Source: Rubrivivax sp. (GTDB taxonomy: Bacteria > Pseudomonadota > Gammaproteobacteria > Burkholderiales > Burkholderiaceae_C). Taken from it: a DNA stretch of 34,883 bases. The notes under the pieces were generated by a model, which had not been told where the DNA came from, did no database searches, and worked only from the letters and a program-made list of their open reading frames with translations. Where the stretch lies: positions 1-34,883 of the forward strand of contig JADYZZ010000071.1 in assembly GCA_020852865.1 (NCBI GenBank), written 5' to 3'. The translations under genes and the position numbers were made by a program. This document shows, one piece after another, positions 8,148-17,140 of this stretch (its first letter is position 1; each line of letters begins with the position of its first letter).

Positions 8148-10567
8148 CAGGCCTCCCCGGCGGCGGCCGCCGCTTCGCTGCGCGCGGCGCTCGCGGCACG
8201 CAGTGCCGCCACCTGTTCCTGCTGGCGCCGCTTGTTCAGCGCCTCGAGCACGCGCTCGGGCGTGATCGGCAGCTCGCGCAGGCGCAGGCCGATCGCGTCG
8301 TGGATGGCCGCCGCGATCGCCGGCGGCACGCTGTGCAGGCCGCCCTCGCTCGCTTCCTTGGCGCCGAACGGCCCGAGCGGGTCCATGCTCTCGACCAGCG
8401 TGACGTCGATCGGCGGCGAGTCGAGTGCCGTCGGGATGCGGTAGTCGAGCAGGTTGGCGCGCAGCGGCAGGCCCTCGTGGTACTCGTTCTGCTCGGACAG
8501 CGCCTGGCCGATGCCCATCCACACCGCGCCCTGCACCTGGCCTTCCACGGCGAGCGGGTTGATCGCGCGCCCGCAGTCGTGGGCCACCCAGCAGTGCACG
8601 ACGCGCACGGCGCCGGTGTCCTCGTCGACCTCGACCTCGGCTGCCTGCGCGGCGTACGAGAAGCCCGCCGACGAGCCGACCGCGGCACCGCGGAAGCGCC
8701 CGCCCTGCGTCTCGGGCGGAGTCGACCAGGTGCCCTTGGCGGTGAGCGTTCCGGCGTCGGCCAGCGCGGCCTGCACCACCTGCGCGAACGCCAGCTCGCG
8801 GTCGGTGCCGGCGACGCGGCAGCGCTCGCCCAGCCACTCGATGTCGTCGGGCTGCACTTCGAGGCGGCGCGCCGCAGCCTCGACGAGCGTGCGCCTGAGC
8901 GCCTCGGCCGCGCGCAGCGCGGCGTTGCCGACCATGAACGACACGCGCGACGAATACGAGCCGTTGTCCTTGGGCGTGAGCGCGCTGTCGGCGGCGACGA
9001 CGCGCAGCCGTGCCATCGGCAGCAGCAGCACCTCGGCCACGATCTGCGTGAGCAGCGTCGACGAGCCCTGGCCGATGTCGGCCGCTCCGGTGAGCACGGT
9101 GATGCCGCCGTCGAAGTCGAGCTTGAGGTTGACGACGGCGTGCGGCTCGCCGCTCCAGTGCACCGGCTTGGCCGACCCGGAAACGTAGTGCGAGCAGGCC
9201 ATGCCCAGGCCGCGGCGCAGGCCCGGGCGCAGCAGCGTGCGGGCGCGCCGCTCGGGCCAGTCGCGCCAGCCGCTGGCGCGCTCGACCGCGTCCAGGCAGC
9301 GCGGCAGGCCGTAGCTGCTGATCTGCAGGTCGTTGAGCGTGCGATGCGGAAAGGGCGGCGCGATCAGGTTGGCGCGGCGCAGCGCGAACGCATCGAGCCC
9401 GAGCTGCGCGGCCATCTCGTCGAGCAGCGACTCGAAGGCAAAGCGCACGTTCACGGCGCCGTGGCCGCGCATGGCGCCGCAAGGCGGCAGGTTGGTGTAG
9501 ACGCGCCAGCCGCGGTAGCGCACCGCACCCACGCGGTACAGCGCGTGCAGCAGCGCGCCGGCGTAGAGGATGGTGACGAGGCCGTAACCGGCGTAGGCGC
9601 CGCCGCGCTGCACGACCTCGGCGTCGACGGCGGTGATCTCGCCGCTTCGCTTCAGGCCGAGCCTGAGCCGGATCGAGGTCGCGGGCCTGGCGCGGTGCGT
9701 GAGGAAGACCTCCTCGCGCGTCGTCTCGAGCTTGACGCCGGCGCCGGCCGCGCGCGCCAGCGCCGCCGTCACCATCTCGAAGTTGAGCGGCTCGACGCGG
9801 TGGCCGAAGCCGCCGCCGACGAAGGGCTTGACGACGCGGATCGCCGCGCTGTCCAGCCCGAGCGTGCGCGCCAGCGTCAGGTGCAGGTAATAGGGCACCT
9901 GCGTCACCGAGTGCAGCGTCAGGCGCCCGTGCTCGGCGTCCCACTCGGCGAGCGAGGCGTTGAGCTCGATCTGCCCGTGCGCGACCTCGTCGCACGCGTA
10001 GCTGCGCTCGAGCACCAGGTCGGCGGCGGCGAAGCCCGCCTCGACGTCGCCGAAGTCGTGTTCGACGCTGCGCTCGATGTTGCCCGGCTTGTCGTCGTGC
10101 AGCAGCACCGCGCCCTCGGCACGCGCCGAGGCGGCGTCGAAATGCGCCGGCAGCGGATCGATTTCGACCACCACCGCAGCCAGCGCGGCGGCGGCGCTGC
10201 GCTCGTCGTCGGCGGCCACCGCGAACAGCGGCTCGCCGCGGTAGCGCACGCGCTCGCGCGCCAGCGGCCATTCGTTCTGCGCGATCGGGATCACGCCGTA
10301 GGGCGCGGCGAAGTCCGCGCCCGTGATGACCGCGCGCACGCCGGGCAGCGCCAGCGCCGCGCTCGCGTCGATGCGGCGGATGATGCCGTGCGCGACGCGG
10401 CTGCGGCCGATGCGGCCGACCAGCGCGCCGGTGCAGGGCAGGTCGGCCGTGTAGCGCGCGCGCCCCGAGACCTTGTCGACGCCGTCGACGAGCGGCCGGC
10501 GTTCGCCCACCGAATGCGTGGGCGGCGCCGGCGGCTGCCGTGGCGCCTCCTCGTGCGGGCGCCTCAT
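8147..10567 (-). CDS. hcrA: 4-hydroxybenzoyl-CoA reductase alpha (molybdopterin) subunit
   Basis: The large catalytic subunit carrying the Mo-molybdopterin cytosine dinucleotide site of 4-hydroxybenzoyl-CoA reductase. It has 806 residues, about 35 more than the Thauera protein (769 as I recall): a Pro-rich N-terminal extension before VDGVDKVSGRARYTADL (residues 27-43) and an Ala-rich tail account for the difference. Visible family motifs are the aldehyde-oxidase a/b hammerhead region (27-145), the molybdopterin loop GGGFGHR (251-257), and KEASEGGLHSVPPAI near the C-terminus, where the catalytic Glu region lies. The start is the ATG at 10567 in the ATGA overlap with hcrC. Substrate assignment rests on the neighbouring hcrB with its extra cluster. 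Confidence 0.95.
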   Translation of the reverse strand: MRRPHEEAPRQPPAPPTHSVGERRPLVDGVDKVSGRARYTADLPCTGALVGRIGRSRVAHGIIRRIDASAALALPGVRAVITGADFAAPYGVIPIAQNEWPLARERVRYRGEPLFAVAADDERSAAAALAAVVVEIDPLPAHFDAASARAEGAVLLHDDKPGNIERSVEHDFGDVEAGFAAADLVLERSYACDEVAHGQIELNASLAEWDAEHGRLTLHSVTQVPYYLHLTLARTLGLDSAAIRVVKPFVGGGFGHRVEPLNFEMVTAALARAAGAGVKLETTREEVFLTHRARPATSIRLRLGLKRSGEITAVDAEVVQRGGAYAGYGLVTILYAGALLHALYRVGAVRYRGWRVYTNLPPCGAMRGHGAVNVRFAFESLLDEMAAQLGLDAFALRRANLIAPPFPHRTLNDLQISSYGLPRCLDAVERASGWRDWPERRARTLLRPGLRRGLGMACSHYVSGSAKPVHWSGEPHAVVNLKLDFDGGITVLTGAADIGQGSSTLLTQIVAEVLLLPMARLRVVAADSALTPKDNGSYSSRVSFMVGNAALRAAEALRRTLVEAAARRLEVQPDDIEWLGERCRVAGTDRELAFAQVVQAALADAGTLTAKGTWSTPPETQGGRFRGAAVGSSAGFSYAAQAAEVEVDEDTGAVRVVHCWVAHDCGRAINPLAVEGQVQGAVWMGIGQALSEQNEYHEGLPLRANLLDYRIPTALDSPPIDVTLVESMDPLGPFGAKEASEGGLHSVPPAIAAAIHDAIGLRLRELPITPERVLEALNKRRQQEQVAALRAASAARSEAAAAAGEA

Positions 10568-11037
10568 GCGCGCCGCTCCGCCGCCGCGGCCTGCACGGCC
10601 TCGACGATCTTCACGTAGCCGGTGCAGCGGCACAGGTTGCCCGAAAGCGCGGCACGGATGCGCGCCTCGTCGGGTGCGGGGTCGGTGCGCAGCAGCGCCT
10701 CGGCGGCCATCACCATGCCGGGGGTGCAGATGCCGCATTGCGCACCGAGCTTTTCGTGGAACGCGCGCTGCAGCGCCGACAGCCGCCCCTGCGTCGCCAG
10801 CGACTCGATCGTCTCGATGGCGCGCCCCTCGACGGCGGCAGCCAGCGTCAGGCAGGCCAGGCGCGGCGCACCGTCGACGAGCACGGTGCAGGCGCCGCAT
10901 TCGCCGCCGTCGCAGCCTTGCTTGGTGCCGGTGAGGTGCAGCACTTCGCGCAGCACTTCGAGCAGCAGCGCGCTGGCTGCGGCCGCCACCCGGTGTGTGC
11001 GGCCGTTGACCTGCAGCGTGAGCAGGCGGTCGGGCAT
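10564..11037 (-). CDS. hcrC: 4-hydroxybenzoyl-CoA reductase gamma (2x[2Fe-2S]) subunit
   Basis: The small electron-transfer subunit of 4-hydroxybenzoyl-CoA reductase, 157 residues, with two [2Fe-2S] clusters. The plant-ferredoxin-type cluster is bound by C42, C47, C50 and C62 (GCDGGECGACTVLVDG). The second cluster, in the C-terminal four-helix domain, is bound by C101, C104, C136 and C138 (QCGICTPGM and GNLCRCTGY). The length agrees with the Thauera subunit of about 160 residues. It begins 6 bases after the stop of the phenylacetate-CoA ligase gene and overlaps hcrA by ATGA, so ligase and reductase are almost certainly on one transcript. Confidence 0.95.
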   Translation of the reverse strand: MPDRLLTLQVNGRTHRVAAAASALLLEVLREVLHLTGTKQGCDGGECGACTVLVDGAPRLACLTLAAAVEGRAIETIESLATQGRLSALQRAFHEKLGAQCGICTPGMVMAAEALLRTDPAPDEARIRAALSGNLCRCTGYVKIVEAVQAAAAERRA

Positions 11038-11043
11038 GGTGCG

Positions 11044-12384
11044 TCAGCCGGCCCTGGGCCGCAGGTCGCGCACGCGCACCGCCTTGCCCTGCGAGCGCGG
11101 TACCGCGCCGGGCGCGAGCACCTGCACGTCGGCGGTGACGCCGATGAGCGACTTGATGTGGCGCTGCGCGTCCTGTGCCAGCGCCTCGTAGGCCTCGGCG
11201 GCCACCGTGGGCAGCGCCTCGATCTCGACGCGCAGCTCGTCGAGCATGCCGCGGCGCTCGATGACGAGCTGGTAATGCGGCGCGAAGCCGGTGCGGCCGA
11301 CCAGTACCGCCTCGATCTGCGACGGATAGACGTTGACGCCGCGGATGATCAGCATGTCGTCGTTGCGCCCGGCCACGCGCAGGATGCGCGCGTGCGAGCG
11401 CCCGCAGGCGCAGCGCGAGGTCACCAGCCGCGTAATGTCGCGCGTGCGGTAGCGCAGCATCGGCAGCGCTTCCTTGGTGAGCGTGGTGATCACGAGCTCG
11501 CCGGCCTCGCCCGGGGCCGCGGGCACGCCGGTGTCGGGGTCGATCAGCTCGAACAGGAAATGGTCCTCCCAGCCGTGCAGGCCGTCGCGGCACTCGCACT
11601 CGCAGGCCACGCCCGGCCCCATGATCTCCGACAGCCCGTAGATGTCGTGCGCGCGCAGGCCCAGGCGCGCCTCGATCTGGGCGCGCATCTCGGCACTCCA
11701 GGGCTCGGCACCGAAGATGCCGATGCCCAGCGTGCTCTGGCGCAGGTCGACGCCCTGCTGCTCGGCGACTTCGGCGATCGCCAGCGCGTACGAGGGCGTC
11801 GCACAGAGGACGCGGGCGCCGAAATCCATGAGCAGCGCCACCTGGCGCTCGGTGCCGCCGCCCGACATCGGCACCACGGCGCAGCCCAGGCGCTCGGCGC
11901 CGGCGTGCGCGCCCAGCCCGCCGGTGAACAGGCCGTAGCCGTAGGCGTTGTGCACGACGTCGCCCGGGCGGGCGCCGGTGGCGGCCATCGAGCGCGCCAT
12001 CAATGCCGCCCAGCGGTCCAGGTCGCCCGCGGTGTAGCCGACGACGGTGGGCTTGCCGGTGGTGCCCGAGCTGGCGTGGATGCGCGCCAGCTGCTCGACC
12101 GGGCGCGCGAAGAGCCCGAACGGATAGTGGTCGCGCAGGTCGTTCTTGACCGTGAAGGGCAGGCGGCGCAGGTCGTCGAGCTGGCGCAGCGCGTCCGGGT
12201 GCAGCCCGGCCGCGTCGAGCCGCTCGCGCTGCCACGGCACGTTGGCCCAGGCGTTGGCCAGCGTCTCGCGCAGCCGCGCGAGCTGCAGCGCGGCGAGCTC
12301 GTCGCGCGACATCGTCTCCTCGGCCGGGTGCAGGTAGCGCCCGGTGACGGCGGCGAAGCGGGTTGGTTCGGCGGGGGCGCCCAT
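11044..12384 (-). CDS. paaK: Phenylacetate-CoA ligase (PaaK family)
   Basis: An AMP-forming aryl-acid CoA ligase of the PaaK type, 446 residues. It activates phenylacetate, and plausibly 4-hydroxyphenylacetate, to the CoA thioester in the cytoplasm. The phosphate-binding loop SSGTTGKPT is at residues 105-113. Further along are the adenylate-forming motifs YGLSEIMGPG, the RYRTRDITRLV stretch and GRNDDMLIIRGVNVYPSQIE, all characteristic of PaaK. The start at 12384 has AGGAGA 8 bases upstream; longer frames upstream would run into padD. Placement between padBCD and hcrCAB supports use in the anaerobic route (called padJ in some anaerobic strains) rather than with the aerobic paaABCDE pathway, none of which is present. 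Whether it prefers the hydroxylated acid cannot be read from sequence. Confidence 0.93.
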   Translation of the reverse strand: MGAPAEPTRFAAVTGRYLHPAEETMSRDELAALQLARLRETLANAWANVPWQRERLDAAGLHPDALRQLDDLRRLPFTVKNDLRDHYPFGLFARPVEQLARIHASSGTTGKPTVVGYTAGDLDRWAALMARSMAATGARPGDVVHNAYGYGLFTGGLGAHAGAERLGCAVVPMSGGGTERQVALLMDFGARVLCATPSYALAIAEVAEQQGVDLRQSTLGIGIFGAEPWSAEMRAQIEARLGLRAHDIYGLSEIMGPGVACECECRDGLHGWEDHFLFELIDPDTGVPAAPGEAGELVITTLTKEALPMLRYRTRDITRLVTSRCACGRSHARILRVAGRNDDMLIIRGVNVYPSQIEAVLVGRTGFAPHYQLVIERRGMLDELRVEIEALPTVAAEAYEALAQDAQRHIKSLIGVTADVQVLAPGAVPRSQGKAVRVRDLRPRAG

Positions 12385-12430
12385 GTTCGGTTCTCCTAGG
12401 CGGGTGATGCGGCGGGCAGGCGGGGATGGC

Positions 12431-13252
12431 TCATCGCGTTCGGCGCACGCCGCGCACCGGCAGCTGCGTGAGCGCGAAGCCCTGGTTGAAGGCTGCGCGC
12501 GTGACGAGCGTGAACTTGAACCACAGGCCGGCGGCGAGCGCCGACGATCCGGCGGCGGCCAGCGCCCACGACTGCGCGGCACCGGCCGGCACGAACAGCG
12601 CCAGCGCCAGCGCGGCGAGGGCGAGCGCGGTGCCGGCGCGGTAGAGGCGGCCGGCGCGGTCGATCGCGGCCAGCGCGCGCGGCACGGTGGCCAGGCGCGC
12701 ACGCCAGGCCCGCCACAGAACCCAGCGCGCGAGCAGCGCGCCGGCGCACAGCAGCCAGGCCGGCCAGCCGGCACCGGGGCCGATCACGAGCAGCCACAGG
12801 CCGCTGCCCTCGGCCAGGCCGGTCGCGACGATGAGCGGCACGATGCGCGGCTCGCGCCAGGCCGGTATGCCCTTGGAGGCGCGCAGGATGCGGCCCTGGC
12901 AGTACAGGAAGGCGAGGGCGGCGAGCGTGGCCGCGGTGCGGGCCAGCGGCAGCGCGGCCCAGACGGCCGCGATGCAGGCGAACAGCACGAGCGCGGCGAT
13001 CGCCTCGCGGCTCATCCACGAGGTGCGCGGGTTGAAGTAGACGTTGAGCGAGCGCAGCGGCCGCCCGATCTCGAGGGCGACGGCGCCGAGCCCCGCGGCC
13101 ACCAGCGCCGCGCCGAGCACGAAGCTCCAGCGCGGCCCGCCGGCCAGCGCGGCGGCGACGATCATGCCGCTGCCCGCGCCGCCGGCCATGAAGTTGGCGG
13201 CGGCGCGCGCGTCCCAGTGCTGCTGCAGCCAGGGGTTGGGGCCGAAGCTCAT
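12431..13252 (-). CDS. padD: Phenylacetyl-CoA:acceptor oxidoreductase membrane anchor subunit
   Basis: A 273-residue membrane protein of the DmsC/NrfD-like type with about eight hydrophobic spans. In PadBCD this subunit anchors the enzyme and passes electrons to the quinone pool. The N-terminus (MSFGPNPWLQQHWDARAAAN) and the polar loop ALEIGRPLRSLNVYFNPRTSW are typical of this quinol-interacting family. The start ATG at 13252 overlaps the padC stop (ATGA), and the ligase gene follows after 46 bases. The name depends on the neighbouring molybdenum and Fe-S subunits; taken alone it would only be called an NrfD/DmsC-family anchor. The separate pathway gene for a quinone with suitable potential (ubiUVT) is also in the window. 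Confidence 0.85.
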   Translation of the reverse strand: MSFGPNPWLQQHWDARAAANFMAGGAGSGMIVAAALAGGPRWSFVLGAALVAAGLGAVALEIGRPLRSLNVYFNPRTSWMSREAIAALVLFACIAAVWAALPLARTAATLAALAFLYCQGRILRASKGIPAWREPRIVPLIVATGLAEGSGLWLLVIGPGAGWPAWLLCAGALLARWVLWRAWRARLATVPRALAAIDRAGRLYRAGTALALAALALALFVPAGAAQSWALAAAGSSALAAGLWFKFTLVTRAAFNQGFALTQLPVRGVRRTR

Positions 13253-13914
13253 GGCTCGTCCTCGCTCGCGTCGGCGCCGTCCCACAGATAGTAAAAGCCC
13301 GGCCCGTTGCCCAGTTCCTCGTGCATGCGGAAGTGCCGGTTCTCGGCCACCAGGCGAGCGACGTTGCTCTCGGGATCCTCGATGTCGCCGAAGGCCAGCG
13401 CCTCGGCGATGCAGGCGTTCACGCAGGCCGGCGTCGCCTCGGGGTCGACGCCCGGCTTCAGGCCCTTTTCGAGCCCGGCGTCGATGCGGTCGACGCAGAA
13501 GGTGCACTTGGTCGCCACCGCGAGGCGGCGCTCGTCGAAGCGCGCGCGCTCGTGCTCGCTCGCCCGGCCGTAGGCGAAGCTGGCCCGGTCGGTCTTGTAG
13601 CGCGCCTGGTACGGGCAGGCCACGGCGCAGTAGGCGCAGCCGATGCAGATGTCGTAGTCGATCGTGACGATGCCGTCGGGGCGCTTCCGGGTCGCCGTGG
13701 TCGGGCATACCGTCATGCACGAGGGCTCGTCGCAGTGCTGGCAGCCGACCGGCACGAACACGCGCGTCACGTCGGGGAAGGTGCCGAACTCCATGTCGAG
13801 CACGCGCCGCCACTGCACGCCCGGCGGCGTGGCGTTGGCGTGCTTGCACGCGGCGGTGCAGGTCTGGCAGCCGACGCAGCGGCGCAGGTCGGCCGTCATC
13901 GCCCAGCGCGTCAT
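13249..13914 (-). CDS. padC: Phenylacetyl-CoA:acceptor oxidoreductase Fe-S subunit
   Basis: A 221-residue ferredoxin-like subunit of the DmsB/NrfC type, which relays electrons from the molybdenum subunit to the membrane anchor. Four cysteine groups for [4Fe-4S] clusters are visible: C13/C16/C19/C23 (CVGCQTCTAAC), then GCQHCDEPSCMTVCP, then CIGCAYCAVACP, then KCTFCVDRI with a later ACVNAC. The start ATG at 13914 overlaps the padB stop (ATGA), and its own stop overlaps padD in the same manner, so the three subunits are made in step. No Tat signal is present on this subunit or on PadB, in keeping with an enzyme acting on a CoA ester on the cytoplasmic side. Confidence 0.9.
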   Translation of the reverse strand: MTRWAMTADLRRCVGCQTCTAACKHANATPPGVQWRRVLDMEFGTFPDVTRVFVPVGCQHCDEPSCMTVCPTTATRKRPDGIVTIDYDICIGCAYCAVACPYQARYKTDRASFAYGRASEHERARFDERRLAVATKCTFCVDRIDAGLEKGLKPGVDPEATPACVNACIAEALAFGDIEDPESNVARLVAENRHFRMHEELGNGPGFYYLWDGADASEDEP

Positions 13915-16661
13915 GTCGCCGCCCTCCCGGCCTTGCGGACCCTGACGCGCACGAGGTCGGCGCCCGAGCCGGTGGCGTCGGTGAGGTCGAGCGACATCTC
14001 GGCCAGCGTGTTCAGGCTGGGCATGCCGAAGTCCTTGGCCAGCGGCGTCTCCCAGTGGTCGAACTGGCCGATGAGCAGCAGCGTGTCGGGGCGGATGCCC
14101 TGGCGCAGCACGACATGGCCGCGCGTGGCGCGCTTGGGCGTCGCGATCTCGACCCAGTCGCCTTCGCCCAGGCCCAGGCGTTCGGCGGCGGCCGGATTCA
14201 TGACGACGCCGTTGTGGCCCTTCACGTTGCCGGCCACCTCGCGGATCATCTGCACGCCGACGTTGCCGCCCCAGGCGTACTGCATGCTGCGCGCGGTGAC
14301 GAGCCAGAACGGGTAGTCGGACGGCTTGCCGCCGAGCGCGCTCACGCGCTCCTCCCACAGGCCGGGGAAGTCCTTCCACGGCGGCAGCGCCTGGTACTCG
14401 GCGAGCTGCCTGTCCCACCAGTGCATGTCGTTCTCGTGCAGGCGGCGGCCGAGTTCGGCGCCGACGCGCTTGAGCCGCTCCTGGTAGGGCATCTCGAAGC
14501 GCAGCCCGCGCTCGACCATGGTCGGGTACAGGTACCACTGCTCGCGCGGAAACGGGCGCGTCTTGAAGCCGTGCTCCTTCCACCACTCGAGGCCCAGCAC
14601 CTCCGCGCCTTCGGTGAGCTCGGCGCTGGCGGCCTTGCAGGCGGCGTCCCAGATCGCGTCGCGCTCGTGCGGCACCTTGGGGTCGAGCGAGAAATCGCCC
14701 CATTCGGTGGCGAGCGCCACGCCGCAGGTGCCGCGGTTGATCGCGGCGTTGTACTTCTCGAGCAGGCCGCAGCGCTGCGCCAGCGCGGTGCAGATGTCGC
14801 TGAAGTCGCGCGCCTGGCCGCGCGCGGCCACCACCGGCTGGCGCAGCGCGTAGCCCTCGTGGTCCCAGAACTGCTCCTGGTACTTGGTGGCGGCCAGCCG
14901 CAGCAGCTGCAGGCCCTCGAGGTCGGTGGCGTCGGGCAGCAGGATGTCGGCGTAGTGGTTGCTCTCGTCGCGCGTGTAGGCGAAGGCGACGACGAAGGGA
15001 AAGCGCGCGATCTTCGCGCCCACCGCGGCGGTGTCCCAGAACGAGATGGCCGGGTTGGTGCGGTAGACGAACCAGACGTCGGGCGGCTCGACCTTGGGCA
15101 GGCCCTTGGGCGTGGCGTCGAGGAACATCCACGAGAAATGCGTCGGCCCGAGTGCCTGCGCCCAGGCGTTGTTGCCGGTGAGCGGCACCATCGTCTTGTA
15201 GGCGTTGCGGATGTTGGGCCGGGCCGACCACTCGGCCTTGGAGGTGGGGTTGAACGGGTAGTCCAGCAGCCCGTCGGGGCCGGGCCGCACGCTCGCGTGC
15301 CGCTCGGCCATCGGCTTGACCAGGCGTACCGTGGTACCGATGGTGCCGCCGGGCACTTCGAGCGCGCCCACGAGCGTGGCCAGCAGCGTGCGCGCCCAGC
15401 AGCATTCGTAGCCGCCCCAGCCGTTGTTGACCGTCTTGCCGAGCGTCACCGCGACCGGGCGAAACGGCATCACCTTGCCGTTGATCTCGACCGTCTGGCC
15501 GATGCAGGCGTGCGCGAGGTATTCGTTGGCGATGCGGCGCATGGTCGCCGCCGGCACGTCGCAGATCGTCTCGGCCCACTCGGGCGTGTACGGCGCCATG
15601 TGGGCGACGAGCTTGGCGAAGGCCGTGGCGCCGGCGAGGCGGCCCTCGGCCATCACCTCGTCGTCGGGGCCGATCTCGACGGCGTCGACCTCGACGGCCG
15701 CCGAGAGCGCCTCGCGGATGCCCGCTGTGTCGTGCGCGGCGGCGCGGCCGCCGGCCTCGTCCCAAACCAGCGGCTTGCGCGTCTTGCGCTCGCGCAGGTA
15801 GTAGCCGTTGGGGCCGACGAGGTAGGGCGAACTCGTGCGCCGCGCCAGGTGCTCGAGGTCGAGCTGCGCGCGCGGCGCCTCGTGCAGCATGACGTGGATG
15901 AGCGCGTACAGGAAGGCGGCGTCGGTCTTGGGGCGGATCGGCACCCACTCGGCCGAGCAGGCGCCGGTGATCGACAGGTGCGGCTCGACCTGCACGCGCT
16001 TCATGCCGCGTACGCGCGCCTTGGAGTGCCGCCACACGCCGACCACGCCGCCGGCGGCCTCGATGTTGTTGCCGCAGGAGATCAGGTAGTTGCAGCTCGG
16101 CGTGTCGGGGGCGACGATGAACGCGCGGTGCCACAGCTCGCCGTACAGGTGCTCGGAGTGGTAGCACTTGACGCCCTGGCCCGATCCGAACCCCATGTCG
16201 ACCGGCCCCCAGGCCGACAGGAAGGCCGGGAAGGTGCCCATGTAGAACTGCGGCGTGCCGCCGCCGCCGAAGCTGGCGGCCACGCGCGGGTAGCCCGAGG
16301 CGTCGAGCAGGCCCTCGGCGCGGATCGCGTTGAGCCGGGCGGCGATCGCGTCCAGCGCCTCGTCCCAGGAGATGGCGACGAAGCCGGGATCCTCGTCGCG
16401 GCCCTTCTTCGGGTTCGTGCGCTTCATCGGCGCCAGCACCCGGTTCGGGTTGTAGGTCTTCTGGATCAGCCCGAAGGCCTTGACGCAGACCTTGCCGCCG
16501 CCGGGGTGCACCGGGGCGGCGCAGAAGTTGGGCTCGACCTCGGTGGCGACGCCGCCCTCGACCTTGACGGTGAGCAGGTCGGGGCCGGCGACGCACTGGT
16601 AGCAGTAGGTCGGCAGGCGGCGTGCAGCGTCGGCGGTCATGCTGGAGCTTCGCTCGGGCAT
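13911..16661 (-). CDS. padB: Phenylacetyl-CoA:acceptor oxidoreductase molybdopterin subunit
   Basis: The catalytic subunit of the membrane-bound enzyme that oxidises the alpha carbon of phenylacetyl-CoA by four electrons, to phenylglyoxylate, with quinone as acceptor. It belongs to the DMSO-reductase molybdopterin family and has 916 residues (909 if the ATG at 16640 is used; neither has a convincing ribosome binding site). The N-terminal Fe-S region has C20, C23, C47 and C59; the third position of the usual CxxCxxxC motif is D27. Later motifs include WDEALDAIAARL, GKTVNNGWGGYECCWAR, RDESNHYADILLPD and a C-terminal molybdopterin-dinucleotide domain (HNGVVMNPAAAERLGL). It is followed directly by padC and padD, as in Thauera and Aromatoleum. 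Specificity for phenylacetyl-CoA is inferred from the cluster; another acyl-CoA or hydroxylase role is less likely. Confidence 0.9.
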   Translation of the reverse strand: MPERSSSMTADAARRLPTYCYQCVAGPDLLTVKVEGGVATEVEPNFCAAPVHPGGGKVCVKAFGLIQKTYNPNRVLAPMKRTNPKKGRDEDPGFVAISWDEALDAIAARLNAIRAEGLLDASGYPRVAASFGGGGTPQFYMGTFPAFLSAWGPVDMGFGSGQGVKCYHSEHLYGELWHRAFIVAPDTPSCNYLISCGNNIEAAGGVVGVWRHSKARVRGMKRVQVEPHLSITGACSAEWVPIRPKTDAAFLYALIHVMLHEAPRAQLDLEHLARRTSSPYLVGPNGYYLRERKTRKPLVWDEAGGRAAAHDTAGIREALSAAVEVDAVEIGPDDEVMAEGRLAGATAFAKLVAHMAPYTPEWAETICDVPAATMRRIANEYLAHACIGQTVEINGKVMPFRPVAVTLGKTVNNGWGGYECCWARTLLATLVGALEVPGGTIGTTVRLVKPMAERHASVRPGPDGLLDYPFNPTSKAEWSARPNIRNAYKTMVPLTGNNAWAQALGPTHFSWMFLDATPKGLPKVEPPDVWFVYRTNPAISFWDTAAVGAKIARFPFVVAFAYTRDESNHYADILLPDATDLEGLQLLRLAATKYQEQFWDHEGYALRQPVVAARGQARDFSDICTALAQRCGLLEKYNAAINRGTCGVALATEWGDFSLDPKVPHERDAIWDAACKAASAELTEGAEVLGLEWWKEHGFKTRPFPREQWYLYPTMVERGLRFEMPYQERLKRVGAELGRRLHENDMHWWDRQLAEYQALPPWKDFPGLWEERVSALGGKPSDYPFWLVTARSMQYAWGGNVGVQMIREVAGNVKGHNGVVMNPAAAERLGLGEGDWVEIATPKRATRGHVVLRQGIRPDTLLLIGQFDHWETPLAKDFGMPSLNTLAEMSLDLTDATGSGADLVRVRVRKAGRAAT

Positions 16662-16693
16662 TTCCCCGGTGACGGCGGCGATCCTCGCACGCT

Positions 16694-17101
16694 TCAGCCG
16701 CCGCGCGCCTTGACGGCCTTGGCGGCGAGCCGCTGCCCGAGCTTGGCGGCTTCGACGACGAAGCGGCCATGCCGGCCGCGCACGATCGGCTCGACCGGAT
16801 CGTTGCCCTCGACTTCGAACACCACCGCGCGGCCGTTGACCTCGGCCACGCGCACGCGCAGCTCGACCGGCATGCCCAGCAGCGTGGCGCCGATGTGGTC
16901 GATCTCGACGCGCGTGCCCACCGAGTCCTCGCCGGGGTCGAGATGCTCGAGCAGCAGGCCGCGGCAGGCCATCTCGAGGTCGCGCACGAGCATCGGCGTG
17001 GCGTAGACGCGCGCCGCCTCGCCCATGAAGTCGATCGTGCGTGCGGCGTCGACTTCGAAGCGGGAGGTGGCGGCGATGCCGGGTTTGAGCGTGTCCTTCA
17101 T
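16694..17101 (-). CDS. FlK-like hotdog acyl-CoA thioesterase
   Basis: A 135-residue hotdog-fold protein of the fluoroacetyl-CoA thioesterase (FlK) group. T35, E43 and H69 line up, each offset by 7, with the FlK catalytic residues T42, E50 and H76, in the sequences YATPMLVRDLEMA and VEIDHIGATLLG. The family hydrolyses small or aromatic acyl-CoA esters; here a housekeeping role, freeing CoA from dead-end aromatic thioesters or hydrolysing an intermediate of the pad route, is plausible but inferred. It lies 32 bases before padB and 87 bases after livF, the latter gap containing an inverted repeat, so it could be the first gene of a pad-hcr sub-transcript. The start ATG follows GGAGACCCCGCCCC, with GGAG a little far upstream. 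Confidence 0.85.
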   Translation of the reverse strand: MKDTLKPGIAATSRFEVDAARTIDFMGEAARVYATPMLVRDLEMACRGLLLEHLDPGEDSVGTRVEIDHIGATLLGMPVELRVRVAEVNGRAVVFEVEGNDPVEPIVRGRHGRFVVEAAKLGQRLAAKAVKARGG

Positions 17102-17140
17102 GGGGCGGGGTCTCCGGGAGAGTGGGCGATCGGACTCAGA

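Noticed and set aside
7892..10618. A 908-codon plus-strand frame opposite hcrA/hcrB
   Set aside because: Low-complexity Arg/Ala/His-rich product with no motif; hcrA and hcrB fill the minus strand.
13911..16661. Tat export of PadB
   Set aside because: No twin-arginine signal or hydrophobic leader; the substrate is a cytoplasmic CoA ester.
14055..17006. A 983-codon plus-strand frame opposite padB
   Set aside because: It is an antisense artefact of high G+C. PadB on the minus strand has full molybdoenzyme motifs and coupled neighbours.
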